Below, one piece after another: positions 47,003 through 55,067 of a DNA stretch of 64,000 bases (position 1 is the stretch's first letter; the number at the start of each line of letters is the position of its first letter). The DNA comes from an uncultured Neglectibacter sp. (GTDB lineage Bacteria > Bacillota > Clostridia > Oscillospirales > Acutalibacteraceae). The notes under the pieces are model-generated. The model worked only from the letters and a program-made list of their open reading frames with translations. It had not been told where the DNA came from and searched no databases. The translations under genes were made by a program, and so were the position numbers. The stretch lies in assembly GCA_904374805.1 (NCBI GenBank), contig CAJFEW010000009.1, forward strand, positions 19,062 to 83,061, read 5' to 3'.

Positions 47003-49015
47003 TCAAGGCTTAGGCAGCCGCCGCTTCTTCCCCGGCAGGGGGCCGCTGCCCTCCAGCTCCTTGATCTTGTCCCGCAAATAGGCGGCGTGCTCGAACTCCA
47101 GCAGCTTGGCGGCGGCCTTCATCTCCTTGGTGTACTTCTGAATCAGCTCCTGGCGCTCGGCGGCGGTGTAGCGCTTCTTCTTTTTCTTCCCGTCCTCCTT
47201 ATGCGTGGAGATCTCCAAGATCTCCGCCACGTCCTTGCGGATGGTCTGAGGGGTGATGCCGTTTTCCTCGTTGTATTTCTCCTGGATGGCCCGGCGGCGC
47301 TCCGTCTCGGTGATGGCCTGCTCCATGGAGGGGGTCACCTCGTCGGCGTACATGATCACCTGGCCCTGGGCGTTCCGGGCGGCACGGCCGATGGTCTGGA
47401 TGAGACTTCTCCCGCTGCGCAGGAAGCCCTCCTTGTCTGCGTCCAGAATGGCCACCAGAGACACCTCGGGGATGTCCAACCCCTCTCGCAGCAGGTTGAT
47501 GCCCACCAGCACGTCGAACTCGCCCAGGCGCAAATCCCGGATGATCTCCATGCGCTCCACCGTGTCGATGTCGTGGTGCATGTACCGCACCCGGATGCCG
47601 TAGCCCTCCAGGTAGCCGGTGAGGTCCTCGGCCATCTTCTTGGTGAGGGTGGTCACCAGCACCCGCTCCTGTTTCTCCACCCGCAGGTTGATCTCGGAAA
47701 TCAGGTCGTCGATTTGGCCGTCGGTGGGCTTTACCGTGATCTTGGGGTCCAAAAGCCCGGTAGGCCGGATGACCTGCTCCACCACCTGGGCGGATTTTTG
47801 CAGTTCCAGGTCCCCGGGGGTGGCGCTGACGAAAACCGCCTGGTTGATGTGGGAGTAAAACTCGTCGAAGTTCAAAGGCCGGTTGTCAAAGGCGGAGGGC
47901 AGGCGGAAACCATAGTCCACCAGCATCTCCTTCCGGGCCCGGTCCCCGGCGTACATGCCCCGCACCTGGGGCAAAGTCACGTGGGACTCGTCCACAAACA
48001 ATACAAAATCCTCGGGGAAGTAGTCGATCAAAGTGAAGGGGGCGCTGCCCGGCGCCCGGCCGGAGAGCACCCGGGAGTAGTTCTCAATGCCCTTGCAGAA
48101 GCCGATCTCCTGGAGCATCTCCATGTCGTAGCGGGTGCGCTGCTCGATGCGCTGGGCTTCAATGAGCTTGCCCTCTTGTTTAAAGTACTCCACCCGCTGC
48201 TCCATCTCCCGCTCAATGTCCCGAATGGCCCGGTCCATCTTCTCCTTGGGCACAATGTAGTGAGAGGCCGGGTAGATGGCGATGTGTTTCAGCTCGGAAA
48301 CCGTATCCCCGGTGAGGGGGTTGAACTCGGTGAGCCGGTCGATTTCGTCCCCGAAGAACTCCACCCGCACGGCCTTGTCCGTGGCGTTGGCGGGGAAGAT
48401 CTCCACCACATCTCCCCGCACCCGGAACTTGTTGCGGATGAAGTTCACATCGTTGCGCTCGTATTGGAGCTCCACCAGCTTTTTCAGCAGCTCGTCCCGG
48501 TCCTTTTCCATGCCGGGCCGCAGGGAGATGACCATGGTGCGGTAGTCGATGGGGTCGCCCAAAGAGTAGATGCAGGAGACCGACGCCACAATGATCACGT
48601 CCCGCCGCTCAGACAGGGCGCTGGTGGCGCTGTGGCGCAGCTTGTCGATCTCGTCATTGATGGCGGAGTCCTTTTCAATATAGGTGTCTGTCTGGGGAAT
48701 GTAGGCCTCCGGCTGGTAGTAGTCGTAGTAGGAGACGAAGTACTCCACCGCATTGTGGGGGAAGAACTCCCGGAACTCGGAGCACAGCTGGGCGGCCAGG
48801 GTCTTGTTGTGGGCCAGCACCAACGTGGGCCGGTTCACTTGCGCGATGACATTTGCCATGGTGAAGGTCTTGCCCGAGCCGGTGACGCCCAACAGCGTCT
48901 GCTCCTTCATGCCGGAATCCAACCCCTCCACCAGCTGTTGGATGGCCTGGGGCTGATCGCCGGTAGGCCGGTATTTGGACACCAATTGGAATTTTTCAAA
49001 ACTCTCTTCGCCCAT
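47003..49015 (-). CDS. uvrB: Excinuclease ABC subunit B
   Basis: 670 residues, intact. Walker [13 protein letters not shown], the beta-hairpin [21 protein letters not shown] region, helicase motif [12 protein letters not shown] and the C-terminal UVR domain ([19 protein letters not shown]). It is the damage-loading helicase of nucleotide excision repair. The ATG at 49015 lies 9 nt after AGAGGG. A LexA box covers its promoter. Its partner UvrA is encoded downstream but broken; uvrC is not in the window. Confidence 0.96.
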   Translation of the reverse strand: MGEESFEKFQLVSKYRPTGDQPQAIQQLVEGLDSGMKEQTLLGVTGSGKTFTMANVIAQVNRPTLVLAHNKTLAAQLCSEFREFFPHNAVEYFVSYYDYYQPEAYIPQTDTYIEKDSAINDEIDKLRHSATSALSERRDVIIVASVSCIYSLGDPIDYRTMVISLRPGMEKDRDELLKKLVELQYERNDVNFIRNKFRVRGDVVEIFPANATDKAVRVEFFGDEIDRLTEFNPLTGDTVSELKHIAIYPASHYIVPKEKMDRAIRDIEREMEQRVEYFKQEGKLIEAQRIEQRTRYDMEMLQEIGFCKGIENYSRVLSGRAPGSAPFTLIDYFPEDFVLFVDESHVTLPQVRGMYAGDRARKEMLVDYGFRLPSAFDNRPLNFDEFYSHINQAVFVSATPGDLELQKSAQVVEQVIRPTGLLDPKITVKPTDGQIDDLISEINLRVEKQERVLVTTLTKKMAEDLTGYLEGYGIRVRYMHHDIDTVERMEIIRDLRLGEFDVLVGINLLREGLDIPEVSLVAILDADKEGFLRSGRSLIQTIGRAARNAQGQVIMYADEVTPSMEQAITETERRRAIQEKYNEENGITPQTIRKDVAEILEISTHKEDGKKKKKRYTAAERQELIQKYTKEMKAAAKLLEFEHAAYLRDKIKELEGSGPLPGKKRRLPKP

Positions 49016-49035
49016 TGTCCTGTTCCCTCTTTTCA

Positions 49036-49083
49036 CGAACATATATTCGGAATCATCTTACACCAACCGGCGCCATTTGTCAA
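49036..49083 (-). promoter_or_regulatory. uvrB promoter with LexA (SOS) box
   Basis: On the minus strand, TTGACA (49083-49078), 17 bp, TAAGAT (49060-49055), then CGAATATATGTTCG (49049-49036) over the transcription start. The box matches the Bacillus SOS consensus CGAAC-N4-GTTCG at all but one position. LexA repression of uvrB and the downstream genes is inferred with good support, since lexA is present at 63243. Confidence 0.88.
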
Positions 49084-49345
49084 CGCACAAAGGACTCTTT
49101 CTCCCAAAAACCTCTCTTTTCCCCAAAAAGCCGGGCATCCGCAGAAATTAGTTTTCTCTAACCGAAAAAGAACGCCCCTTCCGCCCTTTGCCCACGGGCC
49201 TGGCAAATCTCCGGGCGCCCTTTCCATTCTTCCCGGAACAAGAGGGTTCCATCCCCCCCTGGAGAATCCTGCAACGCCCGCAGTGCCAAGCCGGAAGCCG
49301 CCGAATTCCCCTTTGGGGCAAAGGCCATGGGAACGCCCTGCCGGC
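49084..49345. other. Intergenic stretch, nothing recognised
   Basis: About 260 bp between the uvrB promoter and the radC stop. There is no credible gene, no strong hairpin and none of the repeat modules. Confidence 0.5.
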
Positions 49346-50101
49346 TCAGGGCTCTTCCTGTTCCGTCAAATAAAACCCTGTGCCTGTCAGGATTTCCCGC
49401 TCCTTCCGGCGGGCGCTTTCCAGCTCCTGCCTGCGGTAACCGCGGACCTCTTCCTTCACCAGATCCAGCCACCCGTTCCGGAAAAAGGAGTTGAAATCCT
49501 CCCCGGCAAAGATGATATGGTCGTTCAAGGTGGCGTCAATGCTCTCCAAAGCCAGCTCAATCTGGTGGGTGGCCGTAATGTCGTTGCGGGAGGCAGCCGC
49601 GTTGCCGCTGGGGTGGTTGTGGGCCAGCATCACATGCTGGGCGTCGTACAAAATGCACAACTGCAACAGCCGCCGGATGTAAATCGGCACGGCGCTCACG
49701 GAGCCTTCGGAGAGCACGTCGTTGTACAGCAGCCTGCCCCGGCTGTCCAGCAAAAGCAGACAGACCGCCTCGGTTTTCCTTCCCAAAAACTTGGGGCGGA
49801 ACAGCTCCACGGCGGAGTCGGTGTCGTACACCCGTTTTACATCCCGGGATTTATCCTCCAAACAGGCCCGGGCCAGTTCCATGGTCAGCTGCAGATACCG
49901 GGCCCCTTCCGGCCCCAGCACCGCCGCAAGCGCCTCCTCCGGCGCCAGGAACACCCCTTCAAAGCTGCCGAACCGGTCCCAAAGCATCTGCACCGCCTCC
50001 GGGACCTGCTGGGCCGGCAGCACAAATTCCAAGGAGTCCCGCAGCAACCGCCGCCGGGCCTCTTCCTCTGGGGAGATCCCCCTTTTCTTTTTGCCAGCCA
50101 T
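49346..50101 (-). CDS. radC: RadC/JAB-domain protein
   Basis: 251 residues. An N-terminal helix-hairpin-helix-like region is followed by the JAB/MPN-like domain with the metal motif LAHNHPSGNAAASRND (His, His, Ser, Asp). Named as a DNA repair protein, but no repair function is established for RadC. The ATG at 50101 follows GGGAGGAGG. It lies 330 bp upstream of the uvrB start region, on the same strand but with no shared LexA box. Confidence 0.9.
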   Translation of the reverse strand: MAGKKKRGISPEEEARRRLLRDSLEFVLPAQQVPEAVQMLWDRFGSFEGVFLAPEEALAAVLGPEGARYLQLTMELARACLEDKSRDVKRVYDTDSAVELFRPKFLGRKTEAVCLLLLDSRGRLLYNDVLSEGSVSAVPIYIRRLLQLCILYDAQHVMLAHNHPSGNAAASRNDITATHQIELALESIDATLNDHIIFAGEDFNSFFRNGWLDLVKEEVRGYRRQELESARRKEREILTGTGFYLTEQEEP

Positions 50102-50119
50102 CTTTTTCCTCCTCCCTCT

Positions 50120-50387
50120 TCTCGACCGATCGGGTGGCCCCGGCAGGACAAACCGGCCCGTGGCCGGGCGGGACAAGCCGCCTTCTTGCCTGCGGCAAGG
50201 GCGGTTGCACGGCCGTCCGGAACGCGCCGCAGGCCAAAAAAATGGGGCCTTTTGGAAAAAGGCCCCGAAAAAACCAAGGCCACAACGCGGGCCGGAAAGC
50301 CTGCCGCCCACGCAAAGGGCCGCCGCCCCAAAGCGGCGTGCGCGAAGAAAAGTTCTTTGCCAAGCTTTCTTTCAAGAAAGCGGGGGG
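50120..50387 (-). repeat. Mosaic intergenic repeat, block 4 (inverted)
   Basis: On the minus strand the CCCGCTTTCTTGAAAG module (50385-50348) follows the gpsA stop with no gap. The CGCACGCCGCTTTGGGGCGG stretch follows, then CCCGCGTTGTGGCCTTG, which matches block 3 (about 17063-17145), and finally CTTGCCGCAGGCAAGAAGGC (about 50200-50175). A terminator hairpin sits inside it. Confidence 0.75.
50236..50266 (-). terminator. Terminator inside repeat block 4
   Basis: On the minus strand, GGGGCC / GGCCCC with loop TTTTTCCAAAA (which can extend the stem), then ATTTTTTTGG. It probably ends the PAS-gpsA transcript. Confidence 0.75.
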
Positions 50388-51344
50388 TTAGAATTCCTGT
50401 TTGAGGCTGCGGGTGAAAAGGCGGTCCAAAGTCTCCTGGGGATCCGCCTGTTCGTAGAGCACCTGGTACACCGCCTGGCAGATGGGCAGGGCCACCTGGC
50501 ATTGCCGGCTCAGCTTCACCAAAGCCTGGACAGTGGCCACCCCTTCCGCCAGCTCTTCATAGGGCTCCCCACGGACAAAAGCCTCCCCATACCGGCGGTT
50601 GTGGCTGTAGGGGGAAAAGACCGTGGCCTCGTAATCCCCCAAATGGCACAGGCCGTAGGCGGAGAGCTCGTTGCCTCCCAGCGCCTGAATCAGCCGGGCA
50701 ATCTCTCGGGTGCCCCGGCTCATGAGGGCTCCCTTCAGGGAGGAGAGGCCCAGGCCGTCCAACATGCCGGCAGCCAAGCCGATCACATTTTTGGAAGCTC
50801 CCCCAATTTCGCTGCCGATCAAATCCCGGCCGTAGTAAAAGCGGATCAGCCGGCTGGAAAAGGCGCCGATCAGCTCCTCCTGGAAGGCCTCGTCCTCGCT
50901 GTCGATGACCATGCAGTTGGGAATGCCCGCCGTAAATTCCTGCACGTGTCCCGGCCCCAGCCACACGGCCACAGGGATTTCCTCCCCCAGTTCCTCTCGC
51001 GCCACCGTGGACAGCCGTTTGCCGGAGCCTGCCTCCAGCCCCTTCATGCACAGAACCAGCCGCAGGTCCCGGCGCCCTGTGGCGGCGATTTCCCGCAGCA
51101 GGCCCCGCAGGCTCTGGGAGCCCACGGAGAGCACCAAGGCGTCAGCCTCCAAGGCCTCCTCCAAATTCTGAAGAAGCTCCACGCTGGAGGGCAGCTGGGT
51201 CACCCCGTTGGAGCGGGTGCGCAGCAGCTGGTCCATCCGCCGGGAACCCTTTCTCCCATAGAGGGACACCTGCTGGCCCGACCGGTCCAGGTACCAGGCC
51301 AGGAAGGTGCCCCAACGTCCGCAGCCCAGCACAGAAACCCTCAC
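50388..51344 (-). CDS. gpsA: Glycerol-3-phosphate dehydrogenase [NAD(P)+]
   Basis: 318 residues. Rossmann start VSVLGCGRWGTFLA, CMKGLEAGSGK, WLGPGHVQEF (where GPSHAEE is usual), and GASKNVIGLAAGMLDGLG with the catalytic Lys. It makes glycerol-3-phosphate for lipids. The start is GTG at 51344, overlapping the PAS gene stop by 4 nt (GTGA). The divergence in the GPSHAEE motif means a related dehydrogenase is possible. Its stop codon touches repeat block 4. Confidence 0.88.
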   Translation of the reverse strand: MRVSVLGCGRWGTFLAWYLDRSGQQVSLYGRKGSRRMDQLLRTRSNGVTQLPSSVELLQNLEEALEADALVLSVGSQSLRGLLREIAATGRRDLRLVLCMKGLEAGSGKRLSTVAREELGEEIPVAVWLGPGHVQEFTAGIPNCMVIDSEDEAFQEELIGAFSSRLIRFYYGRDLIGSEIGGASKNVIGLAAGMLDGLGLSSLKGALMSRGTREIARLIQALGGNELSAYGLCHLGDYEATVFSPYSHNRRYGEAFVRGEPYEELAEGVATVQALVKLSRQCQVALPICQAVYQVLYEQADPQETLDRLFTRSLKQEF

Positions 51345-51694
51345 CGGCGCACCTCTTGGTTCAGTTCGAACCGCTCGAAAAAGCCGATCAGCTTTCCTTG
51401 GCCGTCCCGCACAGGCTGGATATAAATGCGCTGGTTACGGGCGCTCACACCGAGAAAAACCTCTTTGCCGTCGCTCTTCATTTTTTCAAAGACCTGCTGG
51501 ATCCGCTCTTTGGAACTCTCCCTGTCGTGGCAGTCGAAAATGCTCTTTCCCAGCAGGGGACCGTACCCCCGCTCCTGGTAGTAGTGATACTCCGCATACC
51601 GGTTCATAAAGCGGATGGTGTAGGTGTCGTCCACAAAGACGATGGGGTAGGGGTAGCTGTCCAAGATCCCCTTCATAATCACGTCCATTTCCAC
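51341..51694 (-). CDS. Stand-alone PAS-domain protein
   Basis: 117 residues: one PAS domain and nothing else (YPYPIVFVDDTYTIRFMNRYAEYHYYQE, given in parts, then GKSIFDCHD and GFFERFELN). It resembles the PAS module at the end of DUF438-type proteins. It may sense a small molecule and act through a partner. GTG 51694 lies 9 nt after AAGGAG, whereas ATG 51688 lies 15 nt away, so GTG was chosen. It is translationally coupled to gpsA and preceded by a structured leader. Confidence 0.82.
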   Translation of the reverse strand: MEMDVIMKGILDSYPYPIVFVDDTYTIRFMNRYAEYHYYQERGYGPLLGKSIFDCHDRESSKERIQQVFEKMKSDGKEVFLGVSARNQRIYIQPVRDGQGKLIGFFERFELNQEVRR

Positions 51695-51862
51695 TGTATC
51701 TCTCTCCTTTATCGTCTGTAGTTTTCCTGCTCTCTCTAGGCTGCAATGTCGGCCTGGATTCACAGGCCTCACACACGCCTCTGCGGCAAACGCCACAGGC
51801 GTTTGCCCTCCGGCGGAGGGGTTGCCCCTCTTCCATCGGTTTGCAGCTCACTTTTGTACGAT
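51695..51862 (-). promoter_or_regulatory. Structured leader of the PAS-gpsA transcript
   Basis: About 168 nt between the predicted transcription start and the PAS start codon. On the minus strand it carries a GGGGCAACCCC-type hairpin, a CCTCCGCCGGAGG hairpin and a perfect 10-bp stem with a 3-nt loop (GGCAAACGCC-TGT-GGCGTTTGCC, 51807-51785). GGCCTGTGAATCCAGGCC follows. I could not assign it to a riboswitch class. Confidence 0.5.
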
Positions 51863-51868
51863 GTATGT

Positions 51869-51897
51869 AGTATACCACAGGTAGGCTTGCCTGGCAA
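51869..51897 (-). promoter_or_regulatory. Promoter of the PAS-gpsA operon
   Basis: TTGCCA (51897-51892), 17 bp, TATACT (51874-51869) with TGTGG before it, an extended -10. The same hexamers and spacing occur at the lexA promoter. Confidence 0.75.
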
Positions 51898-52024
51898 AAG
51901 TTTTGCCGAAATTCTCCCCTCTGTCACCTTTTCCTGCGCCCCTCCGTCTAAAAGAGGAAAAATGCTTGCAACCCCTCCAAAAAAATTCCCGCATATTTTG
52001 CTTTTCTTCCAGGAGAACATGCCT

Positions 52025-52030
52025 TATAAT
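52025..52030 (+). promoter_or_regulatory. -10 element of the L,D-transpeptidase gene
   Basis: A perfect TATAAT 46 nt before the start codon. The -35 position (52002-52007, TTTTCT) is weak. Confidence 0.5.
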
Positions 52031-52075
52031 AGACCTATAACTTGCCCGCACACCACGAGGATTGGAGTAAGGAAC

Positions 52076-54034
52076 ATGAAAAAACACCGCCGCACCCGCA
52101 CACCCGCCGCCTTTTTAGCCCTGCTGCTCTGCTGCCTGCTGGCCTGGGGGGGAATTGCCCCTGCAGCCCTGGCCGTAGAGACAGAAGAAACCCTTCTTCG
52201 GGAGACCGCCTCCTCTTCCCTAGAGGTGGAGCCGGACGTCTCTTCGACCCCGGACCCCGGGCAGGAAACCAGTTCCCAGCCGGAGATAGGTTATCCCAAT
52301 GGCGAGGAAAGCTCCCACCCGGAGGAGAGCACCCCTTCCACCGGTGAGGGAGGGGAGGACGTTTCCAGCAGCCCGGAGGAGGGAGAACCCTCCCAACCGG
52401 AAGAGGGAGATGAGGAGTCCAGCCAACCGGAAGAACCGGAAGGGCCTGTCCTGTTCACCGTCACCTTCCGCACCAGCGGCTCGGAGAGCGTGACCGTAGA
52501 AGTGGAGGAGGGACAGTTCCCCCAAGTTCCGGAACTGACCCCGCCCCCTCTGGCGGAATTTCTCGGCTGGGCGGACCCCGCAGGCCAGCTGGTACAGCCG
52601 GAGGAAATCCCCGTGACCGCCGATACGGTTTACACCGCTCGCTGGAGCCGGGAAGTGGGCGACCTGCTGCAAACAGACACCCACATCACCTATATTGACG
52701 GCTACAGCGACGGGCTGTTCCGCCCCAACAAGAACGTGACCCGGGCCGAAGCCGCCAACATGCTCTTCAAACTGCTGCGCTCCCAAGATTGGGAAAAGAA
52801 GAGCTTTCCGGATGTGAGCGCGGACGCCTGGTATGCCGGCGCGGTGGAAACCCTGGCCGGCCTGGGCATTCTCAACGGATACGAGGACGGCACCTTTAAG
52901 CCCCAGAACCCCATTACCCGGGCGGAATTTGTCACCATGCTCATGGGCTTCTCCACCCTGCAGACCGGCACGCCCTCCTTCACCGATGTGCCGGCGGACT
53001 TTTGGGCCTCCTTTGCCATCTACACAGCCGCCCAGCTGGGCTGGGTCAGCGGCTATGGGGACGGCACCTTTGAGCCCAACGACCCCATCACCCGGGCAGA
53101 AACGGTCAAGCTGCTGAACACCATGCTGGGCCGGACCGGGGATCCCAACTTTGTTGGCAAGTCCGATGTGAAAAACTTCTACGATCTGTTCTCCAGCCAC
53201 TGGGCTTACGGGGCCATTGTGGAAGCCTCTACCGCCCACGTGGTGCAGGAGGGCTCCTCCCCGGAGGTGTGGGCTTCCTACACGGCGGACACTACCCCGG
53301 TCTCCGGCCACTGGATCACAGACCAGGGCGTCCGGTACTATGTGGACCCCGCCACCCGGAAGCTGGCCCGGGGACAGATCACCATTGACGGGGTGAAATA
53401 CCGCTTTGACTCCTCCACCTGCAAGCCTTTTACCGGCTTTGCCATGGACGGCCAGTGGCGGCGCTACTACAAAAACGGCGCCCAGCAAACCGACATCTCC
53501 GGCCTGGGCGTGGTGAGCGGCCCTTATTACATCAAGGTTTACAAGCCCGCCAACTATTTGATCATCTTCGCCAAAGATGGCAGCGGCTCGTACAACACCC
53601 CCGTGCGGGCCATGCGGGTGTCCTGCGGAAACTCCACCCCCACCGGCACCTACTACACTCCCAACCGCTTCCGCTGGCTGAAGATGGTGGGCGACACCTG
53701 GGCCCAGTGGTGCACCCAAATTCAAGGGAACTACCTGTTCCACTCTGTGCCCAACTGGACGTTGAGCAACCTGGATCTGGAGGTGGAGGAATACAACCGC
53801 CTGGGCGAAACCCGCTCTCTGGGATGCATCCGCCTAAACTGCGAGGACGCCAAATGGATTTACGACAACTGTGCCCTGGGCACCCAGGTGTACATCTCCC
53901 CCACGGAAACCTCGGGCCCTCTGTCTAAGCCGGCAGGCATCACCTTGCCCTCCTGGCACACCTGGGATCCCACCGACCCCACCGCCTACTACATGTGCGA
54001 CCGGCACGGCTGCCATCAGAATTTGCAGAAATAA
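52076..54034 (+). CDS. SLH-domain L,D-transpeptidase
   Basis: 652 residues, exported. Signal peptide (about 1-36, ending PAALAVE), a Ser/Glu/Pro-rich spacer (about 40-125), and an InlB/Flg_new-type repeat (about 128-190, LFTVTFRTSGS to VYTARWS). Then three SLH domains (about 200-370: DGYSDGLFRPNKNVTRAEAA, NGYEDGTFKPQNPITRAEF, SGYGDGTFEPNDPITRAET), choline-binding-like repeats (about 400-480), and a YkuD domain with the catalytic Cys584 in SLGCIRLNCEDA. SLH domains bind secondary wall polymer; YkuD makes 3-3 cross-links. Monocistronic. Confidence 0.93.
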   Translation: MKKHRRTRTPAAFLALLLCCLLAWGGIAPAALAVETEETLLRETASSSLEVEPDVSSTPDPGQETSSQPEIGYPNGEESSHPEESTPSTGEGGEDVSSSPEEGEPSQPEEGDEESSQPEEPEGPVLFTVTFRTSGSESVTVEVEEGQFPQVPELTPPPLAEFLGWADPAGQLVQPEEIPVTADTVYTARWSREVGDLLQTDTHITYIDGYSDGLFRPNKNVTRAEAANMLFKLLRSQDWEKKSFPDVSADAWYAGAVETLAGLGILNGYEDGTFKPQNPITRAEFVTMLMGFSTLQTGTPSFTDVPADFWASFAIYTAAQLGWVSGYGDGTFEPNDPITRAETVKLLNTMLGRTGDPNFVGKSDVKNFYDLFSSHWAYGAIVEASTAHVVQEGSSPEVWASYTADTTPVSGHWITDQGVRYYVDPATRKLARGQITIDGVKYRFDSSTCKPFTGFAMDGQWRRYYKNGAQQTDISGLGVVSGPYYIKVYKPANYLIIFAKDGSGSYNTPVRAMRVSCGNSTPTGTYYTPNRFRWLKMVGDTWAQWCTQIQGNYLFHSVPNWTLSNLDLEVEEYNRLGETRSLGCIRLNCEDAKWIYDNCALGTQVYISPTETSGPLSKPAGITLPSWHTWDPTDPTAYYMCDRHGCHQNLQK

Positions 54035-54045
54035 ATCCCATGGGA

Positions 54046-54085
54046 AAGAGGGGGCTCTCGCCAAAGGCGGGAGCCCCTCTTTTTA
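54046..54085. terminator. Terminator between L,D-transpeptidase and DUF3795 genes
   Basis: AAGAGGGGGCTC / GAGCCCCTCTTTTT around a CGCC...GGCG inner loop, directly after the L,D-transpeptidase stop; it also abuts the convergent DUF3795 stop. Confidence 0.85.
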
Positions 54086-54466
54086 TTCTTCCCTTCCCTG
54101 CAGCAGCAGGCGGAACACGGCGTCTTCCCCCGGCTGGGTGTCGTATTCCCCCACCACCGTGCCGGGTTCGTGATAGACCACCCCCTGGCGCTCGTTGTGC
54201 TCCAGGCAATCCAACAGGCGCTCTTCCCCATAGGTCCGAATAAATGCGCAAAAGGCCCGTGGCTTCAGCTTCTGGAGCATGGGCGCCTCACAGGGAAACT
54301 CGGGACACTCCCAGCATCCTGCCAAGCCCCGCTCCCGGCAGCACCTATAATTTTTGCAGGTTTCTTTCTCCAAACAGCCTCCCTGCCGGCAGCCGGGACA
54401 CTCCGGTGAAGATTCGCACAACCCGCAAGCCAGGCCGCAATAAGCCATTCCCCGCTCTCGCTTCAT
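54083..54466 (-). CDS. DUF3795 Cys-rich protein
   Basis: 127 residues from the ATG at 54466, 7 nt after GAGGAGG. The Cys pattern CGLACGLCESSPECPGCRQGG, CKNYRCC and CWECPEFPCE fits DUF3795, a small family of likely metal-binding proteins of unknown function. The longer open frame upstream overlaps another terminator and is rejected. It is monocistronic. Confidence 0.87.
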   Translation of the reverse strand: MKRERGMAYCGLACGLCESSPECPGCRQGGCLEKETCKNYRCCRERGLAGCWECPEFPCEAPMLQKLKPRAFCAFIRTYGEERLLDCLEHNERQGVVYHEPGTVVGEYDTQPGEDAVFRLLLQGREE

Positions 54467-54539
54467 GCCAACGCCTCCTCGAAATAGAATGTTTGTTCGT
54501 ATCGTAACACAGCTTTCCCCTTCCGTCAAGGGGCAGAAA

Positions 54540-54570
54540 AAAACTGCCGCGCTTTGCACGGCAGCTTTTT
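54540..54570 (-). terminator. Terminator of the RHH gene
   Basis: On the minus strand, GCTGCCG / CGGCAG with a 9-nt loop and TTTTTTTC, immediately after the RHH stop at 54577. Confidence 0.8.
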
Positions 54571-54576
54571 AGGGGT

Positions 54577-54756
54577 TCACGGGGTTTTCACCTTTTCCGA
54601 AATCACCTCATATTTCAACAACAGGTCCTCCAATGCCTCGTCCAGCATACGGGACGCGGGAATCCGCATGTTTTGGGACAGGGTCCGAAAGGCCTCCCAC
54701 AATTCTTCATCCACCGTAGAGGCAATCTGCTTACGGTTGCGCTTCACCTGGGCCAT
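54577..54756 (-). CDS. Ribbon-helix-helix DNA-binding protein (59 residues)
   Basis: A short gene read directly from the sequence: MAQVKRNRKQIASTVDEELW at the start, a helix of the form EAFRTLSQNMRIP, and SRMLDEALEDLLLKYE as the second helix, then VISEKVKTP. The basic strand followed by two helices is the RHH layout of plasmid-type and antitoxin repressors. The ATG lies 9 nt after AAGGAG; it has its own promoter and terminator. No toxin gene is adjacent, so a stand-alone regulator is likely. Confidence 0.82.
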   Translation of the reverse strand: MAQVKRNRKQIASTVDEELWEAFRTLSQNMRIPASRMLDEALEDLLLKYEVISEKVKTP

Positions 54757-54794
54757 CCTCCACCACTCCTTCTCAGGAAGCTTCCTTGTGCCCT

Positions 54795-54823
54795 ATTATA
54801 CTGGAATTTCACGCCTTCTTCAA
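54795..54823 (-). promoter_or_regulatory. Promoter of the RHH gene
   Basis: TTGAAG (54823-54818), 17 bp, TATAAT (54800-54795) on the minus strand, about 40 nt before the start. Confidence 0.75.
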
Positions 54824-54984
54824 GAGCAATATGATAAAAATACCCCTTTCTTTGTTCGAAGGATTCCTCCAGAGTGTTCTTTATTCCACTACAGAAATAA
54901 ACCCCTCCCGATTTCAGGTTTTCTCTCCCAGAAGAGGGCGCCGCTCCCCTTCCTGGGGGCTGAAAAACATCCGGCTCCACCGGC

Positions 54985-55026
54985 AAAAAAGGGCCGCCGC
55001 ACCTGTGTGCGGCAGCCCGTTTTTTG
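54985..55026 (-). terminator. Terminator of the MATE gene
   Basis: On the minus strand, GGGCTGCCGCAC-ACAG-GTGCGGCGGCCC followed by TTTTTTG, about 45 nt after the MATE stop. The core is near-identical to the terminator at 30401-30441. Confidence 0.85.
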
Positions 55027-55067
55027 TTTCCACTAAGTTGGCGGCTCTTTTTCAAGCTTCCTTTTGG

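Noticed and set aside
46772..50404. A 1210-codon open frame on the plus strand.
   Set aside because: Antisense to uvrB and radC; no ribosome site and a shadow-like composition.
54577..54756. RHH protein as an antitoxin paired with the DUF3795 gene.
   Set aside because: DUF3795 is not a toxin family, and a terminator separates the two genes.
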